Shown piece after piece: positions 52,902-62,583 of a stretch of 64,000 nt of DNA. The notes below the pieces were generated by a model. That model saw only the letters and a list, made by a program, of their open reading frames with translations. It had not been told where the DNA came from and made no database searches. Numbering within the stretch: position 1 is the stretch's first letter; every line of letters begins with the position of its first letter. The translations under genes and the position numbers were made by a program. Source of the stretch: Pseudomonadota bacterium (GTDB lineage: Bacteria; Pseudomonadota; Alphaproteobacteria; Rhizobiales; Phreatobacteraceae); contig JAIUOO010000013.1 in the NCBI GenBank assembly GCA_020161695.1, forward strand, positions 62,001 through 126,000. Direction: 5' to 3'.

Positions 52902-53141
52902 ATGAAGGCCCGCGTCACGGTCACGCTGAAGAACGGCGTTCTCGATCCTCAGGGCAAGGCCATCGAAGGCGCCCTGAAGAGCCTCGGCGTCGACGGCATC
53001 GGCTCGGTCCGGCAGGGCAAGGTCTTCGACCTCGAGCTTTCCGGCGACGACAAGGCTGCCGCCGAGGCGGCGATCAAGGCGGCCTGCGACAAGCTGCTCG
53101 CCAATACGGTGGTCGAGAACTACCGCATCGAACTGCTCTGA
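52902..53141 (+). CDS. purS: FGAM synthase subunit PurS
   Basis: A 79-residue protein starting [17 protein letters not shown], the standard PurS. With PurQ and PurL it forms the three-part formylglycinamidine synthase. It precedes purQ by 16 bp. Confidence 0.96.
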   Translation: MKARVTVTLKNGVLDPQGKAIEGALKSLGVDGIGSVRQGKVFDLELSGDDKAAAEAAIKAACDKLLANTVVENYRIELL

Positions 53142-53157
53142 ACCGGGGAGAGACGCG

Positions 53158-53856
53158 ATGAAGGCCGCCGTCCTCGTCTTTCCGGGCTCCAACCGCGAGC
53201 GCGACATCGCCTATGCGCTGGAACTGACCTCCGGCGTGAAGCCGGCGCTCGTCTGGCACGCCGACACCGAACTGCCGGCCGGAACCGATCTCGTCGTGTT
53301 GCCCGGCGGCTTTTCCTATGGCGACTACCTGCGCTGCGGCGCCATCGCCGCGCGTGCCGCGATCATGGACGCCGTGCGCCGGCATGCCGAGCGCGGCGGG
53401 CTGGTGCTCGGTGTCTGCAACGGCTTCCAGATTCTCTGCGAGGCCGGCCTGCTGCCCGGCGTGCTGATGCGCAATTCGCAGCTGAAATTCATCGCGCGCA
53501 ACGTCCACCTGCGGGTGGAAAGCTCCAATTCGCCGTTCACCCGCCGCTACAATGCCGGCGCGGTGATCGAGGTGCCGGTGGCGCATGGCGAGGGCAACTA
53601 TGTCGCCGACGAGGAGACGCTGAAGCGGCTCGAGGGCGATGGCCGGGTGCTGTTCCGCTATTGCGACGCGACCGGCACGGTCACGCCGGCGGCCAATATC
53701 AACGGCGCGCTGAACGCCATTGCCGGCATCGTCTCGGACAATGGCCGGGTGCTCGGCATGATGCCGCACCCCGAGAACCACGTCGATCCCGCGGTCGGCA
53801 TGACCGACGGGCGGGCGCTCTTCGAGAGCATCGCCGAGGCGCTTCAGACGGCGTGA
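53158..53856 (+). CDS. purQ: FGAM synthase glutaminase subunit PurQ
   Basis: A 232-residue class I glutamine amidotransferase that releases ammonia for PurL. The nucleophile is C87 in [17 protein letters not shown] and the His-Glu pair in M-P-H-P-E-N-H are visible. It follows purS by 16 bp with a GGGGAGAG ribosome binding site. A REP-like repeat follows its stop. Confidence 0.97.
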   Translation: MKAAVLVFPGSNRERDIAYALELTSGVKPALVWHADTELPAGTDLVVLPGGFSYGDYLRCGAIAARAAIMDAVRRHAERGGLVLGVCNGFQILCEAGLLPGVLMRNSQLKFIARNVHLRVESSNSPFTRRYNAGAVIEVPVAHGEGNYVADEETLKRLEGDGRVLFRYCDATGTVTPAANINGALNAIAGIVSDNGRVLGMMPHPENHVDPAVGMTDGRALFESIAEALQTA

Positions 53857-53871
53857 CGAAGCCTTGGGTAA

Positions 53872-54029
53872 ACCCTCTCCCCCCGTGGGAGAGGGTGCCC
53901 GCGCATAGCGAGATGCGAACGCATCCTCGCGTTCGCTCGATGCTATGAGCGGGCGGGTGAGGGGGCACTCAGCCAGCCCCCCTCATCCGGCGCCTAAGGG
54001 CGCCACCTTCTCCCGCAAGGGGAGAAGGT
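53872..54029. repeat. REP-like palindromic intergenic repeat
   Basis: Three hairpins lie in the gap after purQ: ACCCTCTCCC/GGGAGAGGGT (53872-53896), GCGAACG/CGTTCGC in the middle, and ACCTTCTCCC/GGGAGAAGGT (54005-54029). A related element is at 60501-60634. They resemble the REP/palindromic elements scattered between genes in many Rhizobiales. Confidence 0.75.
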
Positions 54030-54039
54030 TCATTCCCTG

Positions 54040-55248
54040 TCACACCGACAGACGCATCCGCTTGATCATGCTGGTGATCGCCTTGAAGGCGTCGCCGATG
54101 CCGCTCGAGCTCGTCACGTTGAAATACATGGACGGGTCGGAGGCGCAGTTGCGGAGCAGCGTCTGGTTGCCTTCGATGACGCGCACGGTGAAGACAGTGA
54201 TGCCGGCGGCCTTGACGGCGTTGCAGGCCATGGTGGACCTGGCGTCGATCTGCGTCGAACTCGTCGAATAGCGGCTCTGGGTGTTGTCGCCGTCGGTCAG
54301 CACGATCATGTAGCGCAGGATGTCCGGCTCTGTGCCGGTCTGGCTGAACGGCACGCCCGACGACATGACCGCGAGGCCCATCTGCACGCCGATGGTCAGG
54401 TTGGTGTTGCCCGACGGCTGCATGGCGGCGATCGTCGTGCGCAGCGGCGCGAAATTGGTGGTCATCGGCTGCACGGCCGCGAGCGATCCCGTGGCGCATT
54501 TGACGCCCCGGTAGCGGGTCGGGTCGCTGGTCGGCGCGAGGTCGTTGGTGTCCGCCGGCTGGTCGCGGTCGGTGAGGCAGCCCTGCCAGGCGCTGCGGGT
54601 GGTGACGACGGAGGAGGACAGCCCCGTGCCATCGAACCGCAGCCAGTTCTCGTTGCGGAAGGCCGTGCCGATATTCACCTGCGTGTCGAAGGGCACGATG
54701 CCGATCTTGACCTGGTCGGTGGAGACGCGGGTCGCCTCCAGTTCGTCGATCAGGTCGCGCGCGGCCTTCTTGAGCGCCTCCATCTTGCCGCTCCAGCCCA
54801 TCGAGCCGGTATTGTCGAGGACGAGGGCGATTTCGATGCGCGGCTCGTTCCAGGTCGTCTGCGAGACGACATAGACCGGGATCGAGTCGATGCCGACGGC
54901 GGTGGAGACGGAGGTCAGCACGCGGCCGTCGATCTCGAGGCGGATGGTGTTGCCGTCCTTGGTCAGGCGCAGGGCGTTCAGCTGGGTATCGCCATCGGCG
55001 GTGAAATTGCCGGCGAAGGCGCGGTTGGCGGCGGCCTGGAGGTCGGTGGCGCCGAGCCGGCGCGAATCCTTGGCGACCGCGAGGGAGGCGGCGTCGAGGG
55101 CGGCCTGAAGCCTCGCCTGGACCTTGGTCGCACGGGAATAGTCGACCGCGCCGCCGACCATGGCGAAGAGGGGAACCAGCGCCAGCGAGAAGATCACGGC
55201 CACATTGGCACGGGTCTCGCGGCGGAATCGGGACAGAAGGCCAGCCAT
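54040..55248 (-). CDS. TadG-like pilus assembly protein with VWA domain
   Basis: A 402-residue protein with an N-terminal TadE/TadG-type membrane helix (about 15-36; V-A-V-I-F-S-L-A-L-V-P-L) and a VWA domain whose metal site is L-D-N-T-G-S-M (D145-M150). Such proteins are Flp pilus-linked or minor pilin-like surface proteins. The start at 55248 follows GGAGCG. It is antisense to the surrounding pur genes, and no other tad gene is in the window, so it is an orphan insertion. Confidence 0.82.
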   Translation of the reverse strand: MAGLLSRFRRETRANVAVIFSLALVPLFAMVGGAVDYSRATKVQARLQAALDAASLAVAKDSRRLGATDLQAAANRAFAGNFTADGDTQLNALRLTKDGNTIRLEIDGRVLTSVSTAVGIDSIPVYVVSQTTWNEPRIEIALVLDNTGSMGWSGKMEALKKAARDLIDELEATRVSTDQVKIGIVPFDTQVNIGTAFRNENWLRFDGTGLSSSVVTTRSAWQGCLTDRDQPADTNDLAPTSDPTRYRGVKCATGSLAAVQPMTTNFAPLRTTIAAMQPSGNTNLTIGVQMGLAVMSSGVPFSQTGTEPDILRYMIVLTDGDNTQSRYSTSSTQIDARSTMACNAVKAAGITVFTVRVIEGNQTLLRNCASDPSMYFNVTSSSGIGDAFKAITSMIKRMRLSV

Positions 55249-55419
55249 GTGTTTCGCTCCGGGACACCGGCCCCGTCCGGCCGTCATCCTGGGCTCATGG
55301 GTTCAAATCGCGTGCCGGCCTGAGGAAAGGGCCGACAAAACCGGCCTTCGCCGTTGCGAAACGGCACCTCGGCGTCTAAGTGCATCGCTTCGATCCCGAC
55401 GGCTGGAAACGGAAGCGGC

Positions 55420-57630
55420 ATGAGCGCGAACGAACCGAAGATCACGCCGGAACTCGTGGCGGGCCATGGCCTGAAGCCGGACGAGTATCAGCGCATCCTC
55501 GACCTGATCGGGCGCGAGCCGACCTTCACCGAACTCGGCATCTTCTCGGCCATGTGGAACGAGCACTGCTCGTACAAGTCGAGCCGCCTGCACCTGAAGA
55601 CCCTGCCGACCAAGGCTCCGTGGGTGATCCAGGGGCCGGGCGAGAATGCCGGCGTCATCGACATCGGCGACGGGCTGGCGGCCGTGTTCAAGATGGAGAG
55701 CCACAACCACCCCTCCTATATCGAGCCCTATCAGGGCGCGGCGACCGGGGTCGGCGGCATCCTGCGCGACGTGTTCACCATGGGCGCGCGTCCCATCGCG
55801 GCGTTGAACGCCCTGCGTTTCGGCGATCCCGAACACCCGAAGACCCGCCATCTCGTTTCCGGCGTCGTCGCGGGCGTCGGCGGCTACGGCAATTCCTTCG
55901 GCGTGCCGACCGTCGGCGGCCTCGTCGGCTTCCACACGCGCTATGACGGCAATTGCCTGGTCAACGCCATGGCGGTCGGCCTCGCGCGCACGGACGGCAT
56001 CTTCTACGCCAAGGCGACCGGCGTCGGCATGCCCATCGTCTATCTCGGCTCCAAGACCGGCCGCGACGGCATCCACGGCGCGACCATGGCCTCGGCCGAG
56101 TTCGGCGAGGGCGCCGAGGAGAAGCGCCCGACCGTGCAGGTCGGCGACCCCTTTGCAGAGAAGCTGCTGCTCGAAGCCTGCCTCGAGATCATGGCCAAGG
56201 ACTGCGTCATCGCCATCCAGGACATGGGCGCGGCCGGCCTCACCTGCTCGGCGGTCGAGATGGGCGCGAAGGGCGATCTCGGCGTCGAACTGCACCTGGA
56301 AGACGTGCCGACCCGCGAAGCCGGCATGACCGCCTACGAGATGATGCTGTCGGAGAGCCAGGAGCGCATGCTCATGGTGCTGAAGCCCGAGAAGGAGGAG
56401 GAGGCGAAGGCCATCTTCCGCAAATGGGGGCTCGACTTCGCGGTGATCGGCCACACCACCGATACGCTGCGCTTCGTCATCAAGCACAATGGCGAGGTCA
56501 AGGCCGACCTGCCGATCAAGGAACTGGGCGACGAAGCCCCGCTTTACGACCGCCCGCACGTGGCCAGCCCGGCCTTGCCGGTGATCGCGTCGGATGCGGT
56601 GAAGGCGCCGCTCTCCAGCCGCGCGGCGCTCCTGAAGCTGATGGCGACGCCCGACATCGCCTCCAAGCGCTGGGTCTACGAGCAGTATGACTCGATCATC
56701 CTCGGCAATACCGTGCAGCGCCCCGGCGGCGATGCCGCGGTGATCCGCGTCGAGCACGGGCCGAAGGGCCTCGCCATGACCTGCGACGTGACGCCCCGCT
56801 ATTGCGAGGCCGATCCGGTCGAGGGCGGCAAGCAGGCGGTGGCCGAGGTCTATCGCAACATTTCGGCGGTGGGCGCGAAGCCGCTCGCCATCACCGACAA
56901 CCTGAATTTCGGCAATCCCGAGCGGCCGGAGATCATGGGCCAGCTCGTCGGCTGCATCCGCGGCATCGGCGAAGCCTGCCGCGAACTCGACTTCCCGGTC
57001 GTCTCCGGCAATGTCTCGCTTTACAACGAGACCAACGGCCGGGCGATCCTGCCGACCCCGACCATCGGCGGCGTCGGCGTTCTCGACGATTTTTCGACCA
57101 GCGTCGCCATCGCGCCCAAGGCGGACGGTGAGGACATTTTCGTTCTCGGCGAGACGAAGGGCTGGCTCGGTCAGTCGCTCTACCTGCGCGATGTCTGCGG
57201 CCGGGAGGAGGGGGCGCCGCCCCCCGTCGATCTGACGCAGGAGCGGCGGCACGGCGAGTTCGTTCGCGCCATGATCGCGGAGGGGCTCGTCTCGGCCTGC
57301 CACGACATCTCGGACGGCGGCCTTCTGGTCGCGCTCGCCGAAATGGCGATCGCCGCGAAGCGGGGCCTGACGGTCGAGCCGCTGGACCATGACGTGCCGG
57401 CCCATGCCTTCTGGTTCGGCGAGGATCAGGCGCGCTACATCGTCACGATCAGGGCCGCCGACCGCGACCGGCTGGTGACCCATGCGGCGGGGGCCGGCGT
57501 CACGCTGACGCGGCTTGGTGCCACAGGCGGGGATTCGTTGACCGTGCCGGGCGAGGAACCCATACTCGTGAAGGACTTGAGCGAGACGTTCGAGTCGTGG
57601 CTGCCGGCCTATATGGCGCGCGCGGCCTGA
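55420..57630 (+). CDS. purL: FGAM synthase large subunit PurL
   Basis: A 736-residue PurL of the small (PurS-dependent) type. It has [10 protein letters not shown] near the start, [10 protein letters not shown] and [11 protein letters not shown], all conserved catalytic segments. It converts FGAR to FGAM with ammonia from PurQ. ATG 55420 follows GGAAG; the frame to 55354 is not family-like. bolA follows after 16 bp. Confidence 0.97.
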   Translation: MSANEPKITPELVAGHGLKPDEYQRILDLIGREPTFTELGIFSAMWNEHCSYKSSRLHLKTLPTKAPWVIQGPGENAGVIDIGDGLAAVFKMESHNHPSYIEPYQGAATGVGGILRDVFTMGARPIAALNALRFGDPEHPKTRHLVSGVVAGVGGYGNSFGVPTVGGLVGFHTRYDGNCLVNAMAVGLARTDGIFYAKATGVGMPIVYLGSKTGRDGIHGATMASAEFGEGAEEKRPTVQVGDPFAEKLLLEACLEIMAKDCVIAIQDMGAAGLTCSAVEMGAKGDLGVELHLEDVPTREAGMTAYEMMLSESQERMLMVLKPEKEEEAKAIFRKWGLDFAVIGHTTDTLRFVIKHNGEVKADLPIKELGDEAPLYDRPHVASPALPVIASDAVKAPLSSRAALLKLMATPDIASKRWVYEQYDSIILGNTVQRPGGDAAVIRVEHGPKGLAMTCDVTPRYCEADPVEGGKQAVAEVYRNISAVGAKPLAITDNLNFGNPERPEIMGQLVGCIRGIGEACRELDFPVVSGNVSLYNETNGRAILPTPTIGGVGVLDDFSTSVAIAPKADGEDIFVLGETKGWLGQSLYLRDVCGREEGAPPPVDLTQERRHGEFVRAMIAEGLVSACHDISDGGLLVALAEMAIAAKRGLTVEPLDHDVPAHAFWFGEDQARYIVTIRAADRDRLVTHAAGAGVTLTRLGATGGDSLTVPGEEPILVKDLSETFESWLPAYMARAA

Positions 57631-57646
57631 ATTTCGGAGACGACCA

Positions 57647-57880
57647 ATGCCGATGGCGGCCGCCGATATCGAGCGGATGATCAAGGAGGCGCTGCCGGAC
57701 GCGCGCGTCGAGATCAAGGATCTGGCCGGCGATGGCGACCACTACGCCGCCACCGTGATTTCCGAGGCTTTCCGCGGCAAGTCGCGCGTGCAACAACATC
57801 AGCTCGTCTATGCCGCCCTCAAGGGCAAGATGGGCGGCGTGCTGCATGCCCTTGCGCTGACCACCGGCGCACCCACCTGA
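57647..57880 (+). CDS. bolA: BolA family protein
   Basis: A 77-residue BolA/IbaG-type protein. The conserved H-Y-x-x-x-V-I-S and R-V-Q-Q-H-Q-L-V-Y segments are present. BolA binds [2Fe-2S] clusters together with a monothiol glutaredoxin, and the glutaredoxin gene is next. GGAGA ribosome binding site; 16 bp after purL. Confidence 0.93.
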   Translation: MPMAAADIERMIKEALPDARVEIKDLAGDGDHYAATVISEAFRGKSRVQQHQLVYAALKGKMGGVLHALALTTGAPT

Positions 57881-57887
57881 AGCACTG

Positions 57888-57922
57888 GGCGGGTCGTCAT
57901 TCCAGCCAGGTCTGGACCCGCC
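57888..57922. terminator. Hairpin between bolA and grxD
   Basis: GGCGGGTC (57888-57895) pairs with GACCCGCC (57915-57922), with a further short inverted repeat inside. It lies within the 58-bp gap, so it may reduce read-through or process the message. Confidence 0.4.
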
Positions 57923-57938
57923 GAACGAGAGAAACCCG

Positions 57939-58283
57939 ATGAGCACCGCAGTTCACGACAAGATCGACGCCGAGGTGAAGAGCCAGGACGTCGTGCTCTT
58001 CATGAAGGGCACCCCGCAGTTTCCGATGTGCGGCTTTTCCGGCCAGGTCGTGCAGATCCTCGATTATCTCGGCGTGCCGTTCAAAGGCGTCAACGTTCTC
58101 GACGCCGACGACATCCGCCAGGGCATCAAGGACTATTCCAACTGGCCGACCATTCCGCAGCTCTATGTGAAGGGCGAATTCGTCGGCGGCTGCGACATCA
58201 CCCGCGAGATGTTCCAGTCCGGCGAACTGGTCGAGATGATGAAGACCAACGGCATTCCCGTGCGTGAGGTCGCGGCCGGCTGA
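57939..58283 (+). CDS. grxD: Monothiol glutaredoxin Grx4/GrxD
   Basis: A 114-residue monothiol glutaredoxin with the active site P-M-C-G-F-S (C31) and K-G-T-P-Q-F-P for glutathione binding. It carries [2Fe-2S] clusters and acts with BolA. Length standard. A GC hairpin at 58299-58318 follows. Confidence 0.95.
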   Translation: MSTAVHDKIDAEVKSQDVVLFMKGTPQFPMCGFSGQVVQILDYLGVPFKGVNVLDADDIRQGIKDYSNWPTIPQLYVKGEFVGGCDITREMFQSGELVEMMKTNGIPVREVAAG

Positions 58284-58298
58284 TTCAGGCCGGCAGCC

Positions 58299-58318
58299 GC
58301 GCGGCAGATTTGCCGCGC
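58299..58318 (+). terminator. Terminator-like hairpin after grxD
   Basis: GCGCGGCA-GATT-TGCCGCGC is a perfect 8-bp stem, followed by TCTTGCCTTTTC. It fits a terminator of the purL-bolA-grxD transcript. Confidence 0.6.
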
Positions 58319-58490
58319 TCTTGCCTTTTCTGCCCGGAAGTTGCCACAGTCCGCTGCGAGAGGATTTCCCCAAGCGGGGGCGATGCTCCCATTCCGTCGC
58401 GTGGCCAGAACGGCCGCGCAGCCAAGGTCAGAATTGGCCAGCCCATGACCGCGCGTCTCGCGGTCGCAAGCCCGGATCGCGTCGCTCCGC

Positions 58491-59708
58491 ATGCCCAGAC
58501 CCGCCTCCCGATCGCGAGCCCTTATCGCCACCCTCGGTGTCATCCTTGGGAGCGGGGCTGTCATCGCGGTGCATCCGGCCCTGGCCTTTCAGGCCGGCTC
58601 CGGGCGGGGAGGTGGCTCCGCCGCCGGCGGTCCTCTCAATCTCCTGTCGCCGACCTTCATCGCGCCGGCTCCGCGCACGGCCGTGCCGCGTGGCGCTGAA
58701 GCCGCGCCGAACGTGCAGGTGACGCCCGCGGCTCCCGCGATGATGGCCGCTCCCGTTCCGGCGCCGCGCCCCGCCAGCGCCCCGCGCGCCGTCATCACCG
58801 CCGAGAGCGCGCCGGCCCCGGTCGCGGCCGGCGTGGTCCAGCAGGCGCAGGCGCAATCGGTTCCCGCCCAGCCCGTTGTCGCGGAGGCTCCGCAGCCGCC
58901 GCTGCTGCGCCCGAGCATGGACGAATGGCCGCGTGACGAAGACCCGAGCCGGGTGATCATTGCCGGCGCCTATATCCGCCAGCAGCCCGCGCCCGCGACC
59001 GCCGTCGAGGCGATCGCGGCGGTCGCCCCGCAGCAGGCGGCCCCCGAAATGCCGACGCGCGCCGTGGCTTTCGCCGCGCCCCTGCCGGCCGCGCGCCCCG
59101 GCGGCGGCATGACCGTGGTCGCGGCCGTCGCCGGCACGCCTGCTGTCGCTGGGCCGGTGCTTGCCTCCGCCTCCACGGTGCCGGTGACGCTCACGACCCA
59201 GGGTTCGGCCACGACGACGACCATGGCGACGCCGCCGGCCGGCAGTTTCCCCGGCGTGCAGCAGGCGGTGATCACGACGCCCGCGCCCGCGCGCGGGCCC
59301 GTGCTCGCGGCACTCCCGCCCGATGGCGGCGCGCGCGACTGGCCGCGCTATGTGCCCGGCGCGCGCGGCGAGGATCGCAATCTCGGCATTGCCGGCGAGC
59401 GGGTTATGCCGGATCCCGGCGTGCCGCTCGCGTGCCTGCCCGCGCCCGTGCGGCGCGCACTGAACGACGTCGCGCTGCGCTTCGGGCCGGTTCTGGTGCG
59501 CTCGACCCATCGCGGCAATGGCTCGTTCGTGCGCACCGATGCCTGGCGGGGCTCCTATCATCGCGACTGCCGCGCCGCCGACTTCCGCGTGTCCGGCAAT
59601 CCGGCGGCGATTCTGGCGTTCCTGCGCGCGCGCCACGAGCTCGGCGGCGTCAAGCGCTACCGCAACGGCCTGTTCCACATCGATAACGGCCCGCGCCGCA
59701 GCTGGTAA
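58491..59708 (+). CDS. M15/YcbK-like peptidase with long Pro/Ala linker
   Basis: A 405-residue protein with a signal peptide (about 1-32), an extended alanine/proline/valine-rich region (about 33-310) and a C-terminal M15-like domain. The zinc-site pattern is S-Y-H-R-D-C-R-A-A-D-F-R-V and, near the end, G-V-K-R-Y...L-F-H-I-D-N-G-P-R-R-S-W, as in D-Ala-D-Ala carboxypeptidase/YcbK enzymes. It is expected to work on the cell wall in the periplasm. The linker could span the periplasm. The start is uncertain because its ribosome binding site is weak. Confidence 0.82.
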   Translation: MPRPASRSRALIATLGVILGSGAVIAVHPALAFQAGSGRGGGSAAGGPLNLLSPTFIAPAPRTAVPRGAEAAPNVQVTPAAPAMMAAPVPAPRPASAPRAVITAESAPAPVAAGVVQQAQAQSVPAQPVVAEAPQPPLLRPSMDEWPRDEDPSRVIIAGAYIRQQPAPATAVEAIAAVAPQQAAPEMPTRAVAFAAPLPAARPGGGMTVVAAVAGTPAVAGPVLASASTVPVTLTTQGSATTTTMATPPAGSFPGVQQAVITTPAPARGPVLAALPPDGGARDWPRYVPGARGEDRNLGIAGERVMPDPGVPLACLPAPVRRALNDVALRFGPVLVRSTHRGNGSFVRTDAWRGSYHRDCRAADFRVSGNPAAILAFLRARHELGGVKRYRNGLFHIDNGPRRSW

Positions 59709-59835
59709 CGCGGTCCGCCGGCCGACCGATCAAGCGGCCTGATCGAGCCATCATTTCCCTGAATTTGTCGCAAGCCCGGTTCTCGGCCAACGTGCCGCGC
59801 CAGATTTCTTGGCCGCGCCAAGGCAGGAGAATACG

Positions 59836-60450
59836 ATGCTACTCGTCGGCATGCTCGACAGTCCCTATGTGCGCCGCGCCGCGATCGCGGGCACGGTGCT
59901 GGGGGTCGATTTCGAACATCAGTCGGTGTCGGTGTTCCGGCACATGGACCGCTTTCGGGCTATCAATCCGCTGATCAAGGCTCCCTCGCTGGTCGCCGAC
60001 GACGGCACGGTGCTGATGGAATCCCAGCTGATCATCCAGCATATCGAGGACGTGGCGGGGCGCAGCCTCAGGCCGGCCGATCCGGTGGAGCGGCTGCGCG
60101 ACCTGCGGGCAACAGGCCTTGCCATTGTCACGTGCGAGAAGGCCATCGCCATCGAATACGAGCGCAAGCGGCCGGACGCCATCCGCTACCAGCCCTGGCT
60201 CGACCGGGTCGCCGAGCAGCTGCAGGAGGCGCTGGCGGCGCTGGACATGGTCGCCGGCGATCGCTGGAAGAAGCTGCCGGAGCGCTGGACCCACGGCGCC
60301 ATCGGGGCGGCGGTGGCCTGGGGCTTCATCCGCTTCACCATCCCCGACGCGGTAGCGGCGGACGCCTTCCCGGCGCTTGCCGCCCATGCGGCGCGCTGCG
60401 AGGCGACGGACCTGTTCAAGCACTGGCCGATCGACCGCGAGAGCCCGTGA
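59836..60450 (+). CDS. Glutathione S-transferase family protein
   Basis: A 204-residue thioredoxin-fold plus helical domain protein (M-L-L-V-G-M-L-D-S-P-Y-V-R-R-A-A-I, then A-P-S-L and S-Q-L-I-I-Q-H-I-E). The catalytic residue expected is S9 in D-S-P-Y. It has AGGAGA upstream of 59836, which decides the start; the frame to 59809 is not needed. Role unknown. Confidence 0.87.
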   Translation: MLLVGMLDSPYVRRAAIAGTVLGVDFEHQSVSVFRHMDRFRAINPLIKAPSLVADDGTVLMESQLIIQHIEDVAGRSLRPADPVERLRDLRATGLAIVTCEKAIAIEYERKRPDAIRYQPWLDRVAEQLQEALAALDMVAGDRWKKLPERWTHGAIGAAVAWGFIRFTIPDAVAADAFPALAAHAARCEATDLFKHWPIDRESP

Positions 60451-60500
60451 GGCGTGGCGCGGGCGCAGTGAGCTCAGGAACGGCGATGCGAATGTCGCTG

Positions 60501-60634
60501 CATCACCTCTCCCCGGCGGGGAGAGGTCGACCGAAGGTCGGGTGAGGGGCAAGGCCCAGGCCGCGAAACGCTCTCCCCCTCTCCCGTTCCTCGCTCTGCT
60601 CGGAACGACCTCTCCCCACCGGGGAGAGGTGATG
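60501..60634. repeat. REP-like palindromic element upstream of rpsD terminator
   Basis: CATCACCTCTCCCC (60501-60514) is the exact reverse complement of GGGGAGAGGTGATG (60621-60634). Each end forms its own hairpin, and the centre has CGTTCC/GGAACG. Related in sequence to the element at 53872-54029. Confidence 0.75.
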
Positions 60635-60662
60635 GGGCGGCGTCCATTTCTGCCAGCCCGAT

Positions 60663-60686
60663 CAGGGCGCAGGAGCCTGCGCCCTG
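60663..60686. repeat. 11-bp perfect inverted repeat
   Basis: CAGGGCGCAGG and CCTGCGCCCTG with a 2-bp centre form a very stable hairpin without a T-run, right beside the rpsD terminator. It may stop the opposite strand's transcript from the GST gene. Confidence 0.5.
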
Positions 60687-60695
60687 AAACGAAAA

Positions 60696-60722
60696 AAAAG
60701 GCCGCCCGGTGGGCGGCCTTTT
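60696..60722 (-). terminator. Rho-independent terminator of rpsD
   Basis: On the minus strand AAAAGGCCGCCC pairs with GGGCGGCCTTTT around a 3-base loop, followed by further Ts. It is 23 bp after the rpsD stop. A textbook terminator. Confidence 0.92.
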
Positions 60723-60745
60723 CTGATGCTGCAATGCGCGTGGGA

Positions 60746-61363
60746 TCAGCGCGAATAGAACTCGACGACCAGCGAGGGTTCCATCTGGGTCGCGTAGGGG
60801 ACCTCGGACAGGGTCGGGACGCGGGCCAGCGTCGCGGTGCCCTTGTGATGGTCGGCGCTGATGTAGTCCGGCACGTCGCGCTCACCCGACTGGATGGCCT
60901 CCATGTACAGGATCATCTGGCGCGAGGATTCCTTCACCTCGACCACATCGCCCACCTTGACGACGTAGGAGGGGATGTTGACGCGGCGACCGTTGACCTT
61001 GACGTGGCCGTGGTTGACGAACTGGCGGGCGGCGAAGACGGTCGGCACGAACTTGGCGCGGTAGACCACCGCGTCGAGACGGCGCTCGAGCAGGCCGATC
61101 AGGTTCTCGCCGGTATCGCCCTTCACGCGGACGGCCTCGGTATAGGTCGCGCGGAACTGCTTCTCGGAGATGTTGCCGTAGTAGCCCTTCAGCTTCTGCT
61201 TGGCCTTCAGCTGGGTGCCGAAGTCCGAAAGCTTCTGCTTGCGGCGCTGGCCGTGCTGGCCCGGGCCGTATTCGCGGCGGTTCACCGGGCTCTTCGGACG
61301 ACCCCAGATGTTCTCGCCCATACGGCGATCGATCTTGTACTTGGCATTATGACGCTTCGACAT
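60746..61363 (-). CDS. rpsD: 30S ribosomal protein S4
   Basis: A 205-residue primary 16S rRNA-binding protein. It starts [21 protein letters not shown] and contains the S4 RNA-binding segment [17 protein letters not shown]. Length and start are standard, with AAGGGA upstream. It is a lone gene, outside the main ribosomal protein clusters, with its own terminator. Confidence 0.98.
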   Translation of the reverse strand: MSKRHNAKYKIDRRMGENIWGRPKSPVNRREYGPGQHGQRRKQKLSDFGTQLKAKQKLKGYYGNISEKQFRATYTEAVRVKGDTGENLIGLLERRLDAVVYRAKFVPTVFAARQFVNHGHVKVNGRRVNIPSYVVKVGDVVEVKESSRQMILYMEAIQSGERDVPDYISADHHKGTATLARVPTLSEVPYATQMEPSLVVEFYSR

Positions 61364-61538
61364 CGCGTGTCCCTTGTCGTTCTCATCGATAGGAGACGCG
61401 CCCTCCTCTTGTCAGCCGGCCGGAACCGGGAGACACGACAGATCAGCCACAGGGGCCGATCGCGGGTGCGTGAAACCTGTCGCATCGCCGAAACGATCCG
61501 TCAGGAAGCGGCGTCCTTAGCCGCGACGCCCTCCGATG

Positions 61539-62408
61539 TCAATGAAGCGGCAGCGGCTCGACGCGCGTTTCGGCGAGGCCGAAGCGGCCGAAGACGCCGG
61601 AAAGGCTGGCGAGCGCCATGCCGCCGGTCAGCAGGGCCGTCGCATAGGGGGCGTCCGCGCCCGTGCCTGGGCCGAGGATCTGGGTGACACGGCGGGCGAT
61701 GGCGGGGGCGGGGTCGAGCCACTGGACCGGCCAGGGCGCGAGCTGCCGGAAGACATCCACCAGCAGGGGGTAGTGCGTGCAGGCGAGGGCGACCGTGTCG
61801 GTGCGCCGTTCGCCGTCGGTGACGAAGCAGGGCGCGATCTCTGCGGCGATGGCCGCCATGTCCGCCTCGCCGCCACGCATGGTGGTTTCGGCGAGGGCGG
61901 CGAGCCGCGGCGAACCCACCAGCGTCACGGCGCAGCCGCCCCCGAACTCGGCGATCAGCGCGCGGGTATAGTCGCGGGCGACGGTGCCGGGGGTCGCCAG
62001 CACGCTGACCATGCGGCTCGCGGAGGTTTCGCAGGCAGGCTTGATGGCCGGCACCGTGCCGACGAAGGGCAGATCGAAGCGCGCGCGCAGATGCGGGAGC
62101 ACAAGCGTCGATGCCGTGTTGCATGCGATGACCACGCAGTCCGGCCGGTGGATCGCGATCAGGCGCTCCATGACGGCGAGGACGCGGGCGACGAGGTGAT
62201 CCTCGGACAGGCCGCCATAGGGGAAGGCGGCATCATCGGCGCAATAGACGAAACGGGCGTCGGGCCGGGCCTTGGCGAGTTCGCGGTGGACCGTGAGCCC
62301 GCCGAGGCCGGAATCGAAGACGAGGATGGTCGGCGGGCGGGTGGCGAGGTCGGCGCGCGGATGGAGGGGCTGTTTCATGCCGGCCAGGGGATCGAATGCA
62401 ATGAGCAT
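61539..62408 (-). CDS. murI: Glutamate racemase MurI
   Basis: A 289-residue enzyme that makes D-glutamate for peptidoglycan. The two catalytic cysteines are in A-C-N-T and A-C-T-H-Y-P, and V-F-D-S-G-L-G-G lies near the N-terminus. The ATG at 62408 has AAGGTG upstream; a GTG at 62411 and a later ATG at 62378 are alternatives. It is divergent from the aldolase gene. Confidence 0.95.
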   Translation of the reverse strand: MLIAFDPLAGMKQPLHPRADLATRPPTILVFDSGLGGLTVHRELAKARPDARFVYCADDAAFPYGGLSEDHLVARVLAVMERLIAIHRPDCVVIACNTASTLVLPHLRARFDLPFVGTVPAIKPACETSASRMVSVLATPGTVARDYTRALIAEFGGGCAVTLVGSPRLAALAETTMRGGEADMAAIAAEIAPCFVTDGERRTDTVALACTHYPLLVDVFRQLAPWPVQWLDPAPAIARRVTQILGPGTGADAPYATALLTGGMALASLSGVFGRFGLAETRVEPLPLH

Positions 62409-62583
62409 CACGCACCTTCACGCAACAAACGGCGGAATTCTGGCGGCAAAGCGTTAAGGTTTCGCGAGTCTCTCCAGCGGGCCGCCGAAGCGCCGCTCGG
62501 CAACGCTGCCACGCGCCGATCCGCCGTTGACGCAGGGCGGGATTCCCGGTCATTCAATCGTTCAAATGCCGGGAGGATAAGAG

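Noticed and set aside
55303..57717. An 804-codon minus frame opposite purL
   Set aside because: PurL is certain on the plus strand; the frame is its shadow.
58299..58318. CGGCA-GATT-TGCCG as a fifth FlbD-like site
   Set aside because: Spacing is four, not five, it lies after grxD, and a T-rich stretch follows. A terminator explains it better.
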